NCBI GenBank assembly: GCA_021812105.1
Contig: JAKAOQ010000003.1
Location: 1 to 29,676 of the forward strand
Length of the DNA: 29,676 nucleotides
Source: Microcaldota archaeon
Lineage (GTDB): Archaea; Micrarchaeota; Micrarchaeia; Micrarchaeales; Micrarchaeaceae
Direction: 5' to 3'
Positions 6,206-14,857 of this stretch are shown piece after piece. How positions within the stretch are numbered: the first letter of the stretch is position 1; each line of letters starts with the position of its first letter. Position numbers and translations under genes: made by a program. Under the pieces are notes generated by a model. The model was not told where the DNA came from. It made no database searches and saw only the letters and a list, made by a program, of their open reading frames with translations.

Positions 6206-8074
6206 CTACCTTGCGCGCCTCGCGCGACCCTTTGCTGCCCCACTGCGATGATGCCTCCTTGAATAGAGCAGCAACGCTGTGTAGACCAGCACTATAACTA
6301 CCGTAGCCGCGTACAGTATCGCGTCGTTCCTGCCGTTCGACCCCGTTCCTGTAGTCTGCGGTATCGTAGTAGTTATGAACGTGGTTGTAGTCGTGTACCG
6401 CGCTGTAGAATTGAAGTATACGTTTGACATGTAGAGCGTGCTGTTGTATTCAGTCAACGGTCTCTTGAATCCGCGCGATACCGTGATGTTGCTCAGCGAG
6501 ATATTCTGCGAGTTGGCCGACATTATCGCGAACGAGTCATTGTATTCAGAGACGTTTATCGTGGTGTTGAGCAGGCGAATGTCAGAAGAATTGTCGAAGA
6601 AGACCCCGTTGCCGTATATCCTGCACCCGTTTACGGTCACGTTCTTCGCGCCCTTGAACTCTATGCCGTACATCTGGTCGTTGAAAACCGCTCCAGAGCA
6701 GTTGAGGTATATGTTCTTGCCGATTACGTAGGCGGTTGTGTTGCACGGGGCGTTTACCAGGTACGGGCCCTGCCTGGATACTGGAAGCACAACCGGAACC
6801 GAGTGGTAATAGCCAGGAAAAGACAGGTTTGAGGTAAGGAGAGTAGTATTCGCCAGACTGGCGCAAAAGCTGAGTCCGAAGCCGAAGCTTGGCGTGGTGG
6901 AGTCCTGAATGTAGCTTATGTTCCTACCGGCGTTGCCGATGCTGATCGTGATGCTGGAGTTCTTGGCGATGGGCACGTTTGCGTTGTAGTTTATCGCGTA
7001 CATTCTCGTGCCGTTGTCCATTGTGTATTCGTAGCTCGAATTTGGATAGCCGAGTGCCTTTACAACCGTTGCGTCCTTGCCGAGCGGTCCGGACAGGGGA
7101 TTCACGGTGAAGGAATCGTCGGCGTTGTACCTGTACAGGAAGGTGGTGAAGTTCCAGTTAGTGTCCTGTGGCGGCACCGCAACCAACCATCGTATCGTTA
7201 TGTTGTGCTTGCCGTTGTCAGGTATAGTGTAGTAGTTGAACGTCGGGAAGATGGGCTGCACGTAGATGGGCGTAAGGTTCATGTTGCTGCTTATGTTGAA
7301 GTTGAAGAATATCAGCTGGTCGTAGGCGAAGAACGAGTACACCAGCGAGTAGGGGTTGTAGTTTACGGTCCTGTTATCGTAAATAGTGTACGCTGCGAGC
7401 TTGTACGTCCTGCTACCTATTATCCTTCCGTAGCTGAGGTTCGTGACGTTCTTGTAGATCTGCGTCTGCGACTGGTTGTACGCTCCGAAAGGCACTATCA
7501 TGCTGAGGTTCTTTATCGTGGAGTTTATGAATTTGGTGCTCGAATAGTTTGGCATCAGCTCCGTCTGCCCTACCGCCTTTGTGCCGTTTATCGTAGGATA
7601 TATGTATCCGAATCCGGCCACGCGGTCTCCGAAAAGAGACGAGTTGTACCCGTACGGCTCCAGAACGTTGACGCGCAGATAGTATCCGATGGTTACGCTG
7701 GAATTCAGGCTCTCGGATATTTTGGGCCTGCTCTGCGAACCGATTATGTATACGCTTGAACCGTCCTGCAGGGTCACCTTTGAACTTCCAGAGAAGGAGC
7801 AGTTGTAGAACGCGTCTGAGCGCGAACCGGCGCCCACGCTGATGTTGGCAAGAGGGGGAGAGCCGCTGCACAGTATGTTGGCGTAGCTGACTCCGGCTGG
7901 TATCGTGACATAGTACGATCCGCATTGGCTCGCTCCCAGAGTATAGTTTTCACCAGAGCTATTTATCGAGTATGCGCAACCTGTGGCAGAAGCGGAGCTC
8001 GACAGAACGGGGGAGATTAGCAACGACAGCAATATGATCGTGGAAACTGTTATGGTAAAATGGATAGGCCCCAT
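6206..8074 (-). CDS. Sequon-rich beta-helix-like surface protein, C-terminal anchor
   Basis: 622 residues: an N-terminal signal peptide (hydrophobic 7-25, with SSSASA near the expected cleavage), a large extracytoplasmic part, a Thr-rich linker (TTTTTFITTTIPQTT), one C-terminal membrane helix and a basic tail (RRHHRSGAAKGRARRAR). The section before the linker has short strands of the right-handed beta-helix/NosD-like type (VIGKNIYLNCS, KNVTVNGCRIYG, SSDIRLLNTTINV, QNISLSNITV). I count at least 35 N-X-S/T sequons, one per about 18 residues, so it is a prime substrate for N-glycosylation. The shape (signal peptide, body, Thr linker, anchor) resembles an S-layer or adhesin-type archaeal surface glycoprotein. 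Start ATG 8074 lies about 33 nt from a TATA-like tract. Whether it is the major S-layer protein cannot be told from this sequence. Confidence 0.8.
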   Translation of the reverse strand: MGPIHFTITVSTIILLSLLISPVLSSSASATGCAYSINSSGENYTLGASQCGSYYVTIPAGVSYANILCSGSPPLANISVGAGSRSDAFYNCSFSGSSKVTLQDGSSVYIIGSQSRPKISESLNSSVTIGYYLRVNVLEPYGYNSSLFGDRVAGFGYIYPTINGTKAVGQTELMPNYSSTKFINSTIKNLSMIVPFGAYNQSQTQIYKNVTNLSYGRIIGSRTYKLAAYTIYDNRTVNYNPYSLVYSFFAYDQLIFFNFNISSNMNLTPIYVQPIFPTFNYYTIPDNGKHNITIRWLVAVPPQDTNWNFTTFLYRYNADDSFTVNPLSGPLGKDATVVKALGYPNSSYEYTMDNGTRMYAINYNANVPIAKNSSITISIGNAGRNISYIQDSTTPSFGFGLSFCASLANTTLLTSNLSFPGYYHSVPVVLPVSRQGPYLVNAPCNTTAYVIGKNIYLNCSGAVFNDQMYGIEFKGAKNVTVNGCRIYGNGVFFDNSSDIRLLNTTINVSEYNDSFAIMSANSQNISLSNITVSRGFKRPLTEYNSTLYMSNVYFNSTARYTTTTTFITTTIPQTTGTGSNGRNDAILYAATVVIVLVYTALLLYSRRHHRSGAAKGRARRAR

Positions 8075-8101
8075 GCAAATCTATTAGAGTTTGTTGGTTA
8101 G

Positions 8102-8116
8102 TTTTTTATTATTATC
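8102..8116. promoter_or_regulatory. Shared A/T-rich promoter tract between divergent genes
   Basis: TTTTTTATTATTATC, centred about 33 nt from ATG 8074 (minus) and about 36 nt from TTG 8143 (plus). It is placed to serve as box A in either direction for the surface protein and the first glycosyltransferase, so the two may be expressed together (inference). Confidence 0.35.
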
Positions 8117-8142
8117 CTTGCATCAAATAATGCATCTCCTGA

Positions 8143-9840
8143 TTGTTGTTAAATGGGTCGTGTGATGGTTCTGTGCTAAAGGGCAGGGGTTTCTTTGACT
8201 CTTCTGGGCTTGACACGCTAACGCTTCTTTTGTTTCTCGCTATAGTGGCGGGCGGGATAGCAGCTGCGTTCTGCGTGTTCTCAGGACTTGACCCGTACTA
8301 CGACGATACGTTCTACGTGTTCTACGCCTACCAGCTTCTATCTGGCAACCTGACCTTTATGGTCAACGCCTTCAGCTACTCTTTCCTAAACCTGGCTCCG
8401 ATAGCGGTATCGTTTGCGCTGTTCGGATACAACACCTACTCCGCGATATTGCCGTCGGTAGTCGAATACGCGCTGCTCATGTTTATTGCGATGATGGTTG
8501 CACGCAGGCTCTACGGAAGGACCTTCGCCGCGATAGGAACGGTCCTCGTAGCCACCGCCCCATTTCTTACCATGTATATCACCAGGGCGCTACCAGACAT
8601 AAACATAGGCCTGGCCGTAGCGCTCTCGATCTCTCTTTTCCTGCTCAGCGTACGGCGCGGCACCAGGATCCTTGCCGTGGCCTCTGGAGTAGCCGCTGCT
8701 TATACTATTTATGTAAAGAACGTCGCCTTCCTTTACCTGGCGCTTTTCATAATTGCAAACTTGATCGCGTATAGGGGCGCTTTCTTGACCCACAAATACA
8801 AGTCGGGGCGCGGGCACGTGAAAGCGTCAAAAGCGAGATACGCGCTGCTCGGCAACCTTGGCATAACATTCCTGTGCATCGCGATAGGCCTCTTTCTTTA
8901 CATGCTCGTCTTTTATCTGAGCGCCGGCAATCCTCTCTTCCCGTTCATAAACTACGGCACCAGTCCGGCCGTGCTGCCCCCGCTTCAAGAGGTGTACCTG
9001 CTTGTGAAACCGTACTATTCGTACTCGGGCCTGGGGCTGAATAGCAATTTTGAGCTGTTCAGCCTTGGGCCGATAGCTATCCTGGCTGTGATCGGCACGG
9101 CGATAGGAATTTACAGGAAGAACAGCAACATAAACTACCTTTCATTTTTCAACTGGGCCATCTTCGCGTACCTCATATTCGGCACCTCCACCATCCACGG
9201 GTACGTGCCCGTGCCGACCGTTTCCAGGTTCTTTGCGATCATAGCTATGCCTCTCGCTGTGCTGGGCGGCTACGCCATGTACCACATGTACCGGGCCGCT
9301 AAAGCAGTGCTTAGGAACAAGACCTTGGTGATGGCCGCGTTCGTGCTGCTGATAGTAGCTATGGAGCTCTCTTACATCCCAGTATACAAAATGTTTACGT
9401 ATTACGCGTCCTGGATTTACGGATCGAGGAACGAATTCGTTTCAGCCGCCGCATACATCGGTAACGCGACACGAGGCCAGAACGTGTCCGTTTATGTAAA
9501 CGCTCCAGAAGACGGGCTGCTCCTTGACGGGCTGTACTATACCAACTTCTCGGTTTCTTTCAGCAAAAGCTTTAGGCTCTATTCCGTGGCGTCCGTGGCG
9601 TACTACTCAAACAGCACCGTAGTAGTTGATGGATCGCGCGCGTGCAACGACACCGTTGGAAACAACGCGTACCTGCTCGATATAGGAAGCACGGAAAGCC
9701 CGTATGCAACCAGCCACGAGCGCGGCAACATGTACGGCTGGCTCGGGAACAACTGCACCGCTGAACAGGTCTCGAGCTTCTTGGGCAGCGATACGGCACC
9801 CTTTAAGATTTTTCTTTATAAAATTAACTACATAGCTTGA
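8143..9840 (+). CDS. GT-C glycosyltransferase, PMT/ArnT-like (paralog 1)
   Basis: 565-residue polytopic membrane protein with about 11-12 hydrophobic helices and a C-terminal extracytoplasmic domain of about 130 residues. Enzymes of this fold transfer sugar from a polyprenyl-phosphate donor outside the membrane. After the first helix comes an acidic DPYYDDTFY motif (Asp54-Asp55), the GT-C catalytic signature, then ITRALPDINIG near 146-156, corresponding to the R-x-x-x-x-D region of the PMT_2 family. There is no WWDYG motif, so it is not an AglB/STT3 oligosaccharyltransferase. The C-terminal domain has Cys501 and Cys538 (WLGNNCTA). Same length and same second-Cys position as the gene at 20163. 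The start may be TTG 8143 or GTG 8173. Acceptor and sugar unknown. Confidence 0.75.
   Translation: MLLNGSCDGSVLKGRGFFDSSGLDTLTLLLFLAIVAGGIAAAFCVFSGLDPYYDDTFYVFYAYQLLSGNLTFMVNAFSYSFLNLAPIAVSFALFGYNTYSAILPSVVEYALLMFIAMMVARRLYGRTFAAIGTVLVATAPFLTMYITRALPDINIGLAVALSISLFLLSVRRGTRILAVASGVAAAYTIYVKNVAFLYLALFIIANLIAYRGAFLTHKYKSGRGHVKASKARYALLGNLGITFLCIAIGLFLYMLVFYLSAGNPLFPFINYGTSPAVLPPLQEVYLLVKPYYSYSGLGLNSNFELFSLGPIAILAVIGTAIGIYRKNSNINYLSFFNWAIFAYLIFGTSTIHGYVPVPTVSRFFAIIAMPLAVLGGYAMYHMYRAAKAVLRNKTLVMAAFVLLIVAMELSYIPVYKMFTYYASWIYGSRNEFVSAAAYIGNATRGQNVSVYVNAPEDGLLLDGLYYTNFSVSFSKSFRLYSVASVAYYSNSTVVVDGSRACNDTVGNNAYLLDIGSTESPYATSHERGNMYGWLGNNCTAEQVSSFLGSDTAPFKIFLYKINYIA
9815..9824 (+). promoter_or_regulatory. 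TATA box inside the end of the preceding gene
   Basis: TTTATAAAAT lies in the last codons of the glycosyltransferase gene. Its centre is about 33 nt before ATG 9852, supporting that start with a very short leader and a separate promoter for the propeller gene. Confidence 0.5.
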
Positions 9841-9851
9841 ACGATGTTGTC

Positions 9852-11300
9852 ATGGCAGGACATAGTAGAAAGAGAGGTAAGAGACACCAAGGGATGCACT
9901 GGAATAAGCTCGTGCTTATCGCAGTAGTAGTTATGGTAGTATTGCTCGTCGCGGCAACAGCCTCGCACGCTTTAACACGCACGACGGGTACCGCCCCGCA
10001 GACAGGCCAGATACTGAACTATAGCTGGGGGAGTGCAGGCCTTGTACACCAATACGATGGAGGAATAAACCATACGTACTATGTTGATAAGAATATAGGA
10101 AATATAAACGTCAGCCTGAACGATACTATAATGGGGCCGGTAACCGTGTACAGGGGCGTGCTTTTTGTCACAACCGCCGGACCGTACCACGACCAGCTCA
10201 TAGCAGACTACAAGGCTACGCCCGGATCCCTCGCGGCGATAGACGCGTACACGGGCAACGTAGTGTGGCGGGACTACTTCCCGAACCAGTTTATAGGGCA
10301 ACCCGTAACTATAGATAACATGCTGATCGTTTCGATGAGCAACAACGAGGAGATACCACCTCCAAACTTCACCAAGTTCAACAATATGGTCGACGCGGTC
10401 TACGCCATCAATATGAGCAATGGTGCAATACTGTGGAAGTCCAACCTCTCTGCACCTTCGATGCTTACTCCGGCATACGCAGGTGGGAGATTTTTCCTTC
10501 CGAGTATGGGAGGGTACCTGATGGCGAACGTCAGCACGGGCAACGTGATTTACAGCAACTTTACAGACCTGCCCGATACGATGTCGTCTCCGCTGCTTGT
10601 TAACGGGACCGTGTACTTCGGCGCCGGGACCACAAACGAGTTCACCTCTGACAATATAACCGGCGACTTCATATTTTATTCGATAAACTTTACATCCGGA
10701 ACCATAAAATGGACCCATAAATTTCCAGAAGCCGGGAGCGGCCTGAACGATGTTTCCCCCGGCTACTACAAGGGTATAATAATTACCGGCTACCTGAATC
10801 ACAGCATGTACGACTACCCCACGCTCATAGGCATGAACGCGAGCGACGGAAAAGTAATCTGGAAGGTAGATGAGGAGTACGAGACCACAAAGCTGCCGGT
10901 TATAACGCCCAGCACATACTACGCGGTTGGGGGCGAACCGCTGACAGAACCCACGATGACGGCAATAACTATGTACAACGGAACGGCGTACGCGGATTCC
11001 AACTTCCTCGGCGTGCTCTTCGCGGTCAACGCTACTGACGGGGCGATCCGCTGGATGTTCAACACCGGGCAGTGCGAGAGCAACCCCAACATACACGACG
11101 GTTACCTGTACATAATGAACGACGTAGGTATACTTTACGTCCTGAACGCGGGCGACGGTGCATTGGTCAACGAGCTCAACACGGGCATGCACCACCTGTC
11201 GAACGAGATCACGATAGCTAAGAACAAGATTATACTTACGAGCCTGAACGGCAGCGTTGTGACGATCCCGATAAGCAGGCTGACGAATCCGAGCCAGTGA
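9852..11300 (+). CDS. Membrane-anchored PQQ-type beta-propeller protein
   Basis: About 482 residues: basic N-terminus, one membrane helix (about residues 19-38) and an outer domain of repeated PQQ/quinoprotein-like blades: G-S-L-A-A-I-D-A-Y-T-G-N-V-V-W, VYAINMSNGAILWKS, FYSINFTSGTIKWTH, LIGMNASDGKVIWKV, LFAVNATDGAIRWMF, LYVLNAGDGALVNEL. That makes six to eight blades of the type A-x-D/N-x-x-x-G-x-x-x-W. No cofactor or dehydrogenase residues can be assigned, so a scaffold or binding role is as likely as an enzymatic one; BamB-like scaffolds share the fold. Many sequons. Start chosen at ATG 9852; a TTG at 9837 also keeps the frame open and overlaps the upstream stop. It lies 4 nt before the next glycosyltransferase, so the two are probably one transcript. 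Confidence 0.8.
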   Translation: MAGHSRKRGKRHQGMHWNKLVLIAVVVMVVLLVAATASHALTRTTGTAPQTGQILNYSWGSAGLVHQYDGGINHTYYVDKNIGNINVSLNDTIMGPVTVYRGVLFVTTAGPYHDQLIADYKATPGSLAAIDAYTGNVVWRDYFPNQFIGQPVTIDNMLIVSMSNNEEIPPPNFTKFNNMVDAVYAINMSNGAILWKSNLSAPSMLTPAYAGGRFFLPSMGGYLMANVSTGNVIYSNFTDLPDTMSSPLLVNGTVYFGAGTTNEFTSDNITGDFIFYSINFTSGTIKWTHKFPEAGSGLNDVSPGYYKGIIITGYLNHSMYDYPTLIGMNASDGKVIWKVDEEYETTKLPVITPSTYYAVGGEPLTEPTMTAITMYNGTAYADSNFLGVLFAVNATDGAIRWMFNTGQCESNPNIHDGYLYIMNDVGILYVLNAGDGALVNELNTGMHHLSNEITIAKNKIILTSLNGSVVTIPISRLTNPSQ

Positions 11301-11304
11301 CACT

Positions 11305-12948
11305 ATGCCAAATCGCACGAAAGACAAAGGTATCACGAAAAAGAGAGCCTACATGCTCCTCGTGCTCATACTGATTTTAGGGACCGTGCTGTCCTCGCTG
11401 GTTTTCAAGGGGATGAGCTTCTATGGGGACGATTTCGCGTACGCGGGGTTCATGCCGAACATACTCGGCAATACTTTCAAGGTAAACGCTGACATATTCT
11501 CGCTAAGGCTCATGCTCCTCTACCCCATGGCGCTATTTGTAAAGCTGTTCGGGTACACGGATCTAGGTGCGGGATTCTACGCCCTCATCAGCTACCTCGT
11601 GACTATATTCCTGGTGTTCCTGCTCGGCAAGGAGATCAAGAGCTACGGTGCAGGACTGCTCAGCGCCCTCCTTTTCGCGATATACCCTGCCGTCATACGT
11701 TTCAACACAGAGCCAAACCCCATGCTGCCCATGGCGATGTTCCTGTCTCTGTCAGTACTGCTATTCATGTACGCCAGAAAATACAGGAATCGCTGGCTCT
11801 ACGTGCTTTCCGGAATCTTTACGTTCGCCGGAGCGCTTATAAACCCATTGGCGTACCTTTACGTGCTGTTCTTCACCGTGTACATCGCGGTAGATTTCGT
11901 CTATGGACTTTTAAGGAGAGGAAAGGGGAAGGGCCCGCACTACGAATACTGGCTCTACTTCCTTGGTCTCGTTACCGCGGTCATAATACTCGGCTTCGTG
12001 AACCTTCACGTAGCCCAATCTTCCAACCCGTTCTATGAATTCAACCTTACGAACAGCTACTACAGCGCGGCCGGAGGCCTCGATGAAATATACTATACCA
12101 ATCCGAGCCTTACGTTCTACATCAATGGCTACTTCCCGTACTCGTTCAGCAGCCTGGGCTCTCTCTACAACCAGGTATTCAACTTCCAGCAGCTTAACCT
12201 GAACGACGTTGGATTTTTCAGTTACCTGGTCGTGCTTGTAGGTGTATACCTGCTGGCCACAAGAGACAGGAGGTACTACTTCCTCCTTGGATGGGCGGCG
12301 TTCCTCGTGGCGTACATGGAGTTTGGCACAATGAGCATCACGCACTACTTCCCGATATACAAGCTTATGAGATTTACCGTGATAGTGGCCGCTCCGCTGA
12401 TGCTTATACTGGGAGTCGGGCTCTCTGATATCGGTGACAGATTCTTCAAAAAGAAAAGGCTGCTCTGGGCCGCCGTAGTGGCGGTGCTGGTCGTGTTCCT
12501 TTTAGTTACTTCGGTAACCATAGATTACTACGACTACGTGCTAAATCACAACACTACGATGTTCTCCAAAATCATGGCTAGCGCCCTGCTCAACGTCACA
12601 GACCTCGGTAGCGCAAACGTGTACGGATCCGCGCTTACCCCGTACTACATGATATACTACATGGGATTCCCGGCGATGAAGAGCTTCGGGCAGTACGGCA
12701 GCGGCGAGGAATTCACAACGTTCTGGCCGACATGTTCCTCGATACCAAACAACACGTATCTCATAATACCCGATGCGGCCGCGCTGGACTACATAAACTC
12801 GCTGAACCTGTGGAACATCAACGAGAGCTGGGCCTTCAACCCGTCAGAGTGCAACCTGACCCTCTACGATAACGTATACAACAACAGCCTCGTGGCGGGT
12901 AAGTACTACTATCTCGCCTATTCGGGGAACATCTATTACAAAAGGTGA
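11305..12948 (+). CDS. GT-C glycosyltransferase, PMT/ArnT-like (paralog 2)
   Basis: 547 residues, polytopic, with about 10-12 helices. The first outer loop has the acidic motif FYGDDFAYA (Asp42-Asp43), and FNTEPNPMLPMAM occupies the place of the second PMT-like loop motif. The C-terminal outer domain carries Cys477 and Cys516 (PSECNLT), spaced as in its paralogs. Starts 4 nt after the propeller gene, so translation is probably coupled or co-transcribed. Donor (polyprenyl-phosphate sugar) is inferred from the fold; acceptor unknown. Ends 12 nt from the convergent paralog 3. Confidence 0.75.
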   Translation: MPNRTKDKGITKKRAYMLLVLILILGTVLSSLVFKGMSFYGDDFAYAGFMPNILGNTFKVNADIFSLRLMLLYPMALFVKLFGYTDLGAGFYALISYLVTIFLVFLLGKEIKSYGAGLLSALLFAIYPAVIRFNTEPNPMLPMAMFLSLSVLLFMYARKYRNRWLYVLSGIFTFAGALINPLAYLYVLFFTVYIAVDFVYGLLRRGKGKGPHYEYWLYFLGLVTAVIILGFVNLHVAQSSNPFYEFNLTNSYYSAAGGLDEIYYTNPSLTFYINGYFPYSFSSLGSLYNQVFNFQQLNLNDVGFFSYLVVLVGVYLLATRDRRYYFLLGWAAFLVAYMEFGTMSITHYFPIYKLMRFTVIVAAPLMLILGVGLSDIGDRFFKKKRLLWAAVVAVLVVFLLVTSVTIDYYDYVLNHNTTMFSKIMASALLNVTDLGSANVYGSALTPYYMIYYMGFPAMKSFGQYGSGEEFTTFWPTCSSIPNNTYLIIPDAAALDYINSLNLWNINESWAFNPSECNLTLYDNVYNNSLVAGKYYYLAYSGNIYYKR

Positions 12949-12960
12949 AGCCCGCGCCGT

Positions 12961-14778
12961 TTACCGGGCTGCAGAGCTGTTCCCCGGCACGACCGCGTAT
13001 ATACCCATGGTCACGTTGTACCACGTGTCGTTGTTGAAGAAAGTTATGTTTACCGGTATCAGTGTGTGCGTAGAGGTGAAGTTCTCGCACTCGAGCTGCG
13101 TGTCAACGCCGCCGTAGTTCAAGTAGCAATCGATCGACCTGTCGAAGTATACGCAGCCTTTCGACATGTTGTTGAACGTGCTCTCGTACTCAGGATAGTT
13201 TATCCAGGTTGTATAGATGTTCGCCCGTCCCAGGACGTACCAGAGAGGCGGCTGGAAGGTAACTACCATGCAGCTTTTGGGTATCTGCTGGTACGTAGCG
13301 TCTATGAGCCTTTCGTCATATCTTTCGGCCGCAAACGGAAGTATGTGGGAGGGAGGCGCGTGCACTATGTTGACGAACTGCGCAAAAGCGTTTGAAAACA
13401 GCAGCGCTACCAGCACCACCATCAGCAGCGTCCCGCCAGTTCCCGTGTGCCGGGATGCCGCGCGCTTCTTAATGCGATGGCGTTTTACAGAAAATGCATT
13501 TCGCCAAGCGCCCAGGATGTAGTCGTAAGCGTTCGTAAGTCCAAACGCTGCAAACATGGACACTGGTATGAAGGCGAGGAGGAAGTAGCGTACATCGTCC
13601 CCAGAACTATAGAGCACGCTGCCGCCGTAATAGGACGTGTAGAATACAAATATTATAAGGAACCATGCAGATACCAAACCAACGAGCCTGAACTTCCTTT
13701 TTGCTATCAGAAACGCAAGGCCGACGATCGCGAAAACAGTATAGCTGGCCGGAAACTCCACGTTGTACGGGTACCTTACTCCGTTGAACAACAGCGAGGT
13801 GTACGAGTACTTTCCGAACCAGAACAGCGTGTTCTGGGTGAAGTTGCCGATTAGGTAGTTCAAACTGAACAGCGGCTGGCCCGGAGCGTTTCCGAAAGCA
13901 CCGGCACCGGTAATGGTCGGCGCGTTCTTGAGGAACACGAATTCTGGAAACAAGAGCACGATGGTGATTACAACAACTCCCACAAGGATGAACATATTTC
14001 TAGAAGACCATTTCTTCTTGAAAGTTTCACTGTCAAGCAGCAGCACTGCAAGAACTATAGGTAGGATTATCACCGCATCGACCTTTATACTCATCGTCAC
14101 GGCTATGGCCGAAGCCGTAAGGAGCCCGGTTAGCAAAGTTCTCTCGCGGATGTAGATCAGCAGCGAAAATATGGCAAGCAGCCCGAACACGGCAGCGGGC
14201 AGGTCTACTATCGTGGACCTGGAGAATGTCATGTACAGCGGGGTGAATGCAAAGATGCCTGCCGCCAGTAAAGATACCCTGCTATCCTTGAAGAGCAACT
14301 GGGCGATGTAGAATACAAGCGCCACGCCCAACACCGACAGCAAAAGCGCAAGGTCAAAGCCTACCGAGAAGCTTACCCCGAAGATCGAGAAGGCCATCGC
14401 CAGCATGAGGGGCCATTCACCGGGCTGATGGAACAGTCCAGCCGTGCCTGGAACGCAGTAATTCGCGCTCGAAAAGCTGCAAATGCCCAGGATGTGGTTG
14501 GTTAGTATGGTTTTTGCAATGCTGGCGTAGATCGTCTCGTCGTTATATAGAAGGTGCGTAGGTGTTACGAACAGCAGCTCAGCGAGCAGGAACGCGAGCA
14601 GCAGCAGCAACAGGGCGAGCGCGTAGGTTCTCCCCGCTCTCGAATATTTTCTTATCTGCCCCGCGTTGACTGCCAGGAACACCATGAGCAGTGAGAAGAT
14701 AATTATGTCGTAGTAAAGATAGGAAGTCTGACCGTTGGTAAAATTGAACAGGTTGAATATCCATTGCAGGAATTGCAT
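12961..14778 (-). CDS. GT-C glycosyltransferase, PMT_2-like (paralog 3)
   Basis: 605 residues, the longest of the five GT-C genes, with an extra N-terminal helix. Catalytic-type acidic motif LLYNDETIYASIAKTIL (Asp80-Glu81), then FHQPGEWPLMLAMAFSIFG, as in PMT_2/ArnT-like proteins where a P-x-x-P/W loop follows, and SRSTIVDLPAAVFGLL. A C-terminal outer domain of about 150 residues has several Cys (KSCMVVTF, KGCVYF, IDCYL, ECENFT). Start ATG 14778 is preceded by GAGGGGTG (possible ribosome site) and by a TATA box about 37 nt away. Convergent with paralog 2. Sugar and acceptor unknown. Confidence 0.75.
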   Translation of the reverse strand: MQFLQWIFNLFNFTNGQTSYLYYDIIIFSLLMVFLAVNAGQIRKYSRAGRTYALALLLLLLAFLLAELLFVTPTHLLYNDETIYASIAKTILTNHILGICSFSSANYCVPGTAGLFHQPGEWPLMLAMAFSIFGVSFSVGFDLALLLSVLGVALVFYIAQLLFKDSRVSLLAAGIFAFTPLYMTFSRSTIVDLPAAVFGLLAIFSLLIYIRERTLLTGLLTASAIAVTMSIKVDAVIILPIVLAVLLLDSETFKKKWSSRNMFILVGVVVITIVLLFPEFVFLKNAPTITGAGAFGNAPGQPLFSLNYLIGNFTQNTLFWFGKYSYTSLLFNGVRYPYNVEFPASYTVFAIVGLAFLIAKRKFRLVGLVSAWFLIIFVFYTSYYGGSVLYSSGDDVRYFLLAFIPVSMFAAFGLTNAYDYILGAWRNAFSVKRHRIKKRAASRHTGTGGTLLMVVLVALLFSNAFAQFVNIVHAPPSHILPFAAERYDERLIDATYQQIPKSCMVVTFQPPLWYVLGRANIYTTWINYPEYESTFNNMSKGCVYFDRSIDCYLNYGGVDTQLECENFTSTHTLIPVNITFFNNDTWYNVTMGIYAVVPGNSSAAR

Positions 14779-14808
14779 CCCAGCACCCCTCTATTATATT
14801 TTGGCAAA

Positions 14809-14820
14809 CTATTTATAATA
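14809..14820. promoter_or_regulatory. TATA box region between divergent genes
   Basis: CTATTTATAATA on plus and TATTATAAATAG on minus, about 36 nt upstream of ATG 14778 (minus) and about 44 nt upstream of TTG 14858 (plus). Either or both genes may use it. Confidence 0.45.
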
Positions 14821-14857
14821 TTCAATTGGTATTTGGTTCTTGATTTCGTAGCGGCGT

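Noticed and set aside
7205..7759. 184-residue plus-strand frame inside the beta-helix gene
   Set aside because: Shadow frame; Val/Arg/Tyr-rich with no recognisable motif, and the minus strand has signal peptide, sequons and anchor.
8143..9840. AglB/STT3 oligosaccharyltransferase
   Set aside because: No WWDYG-type motif in this or any of the other four GT-C proteins; the first-loop DD/DE pattern fits PMT/ArnT-like enzymes.
9972..11336. 454-residue minus-strand open frame
   Set aside because: Antisense of the propeller gene; Val/Arg/His/Tyr-heavy composition, no domain, no promoter, while the plus strand has clear PQQ-like blades.
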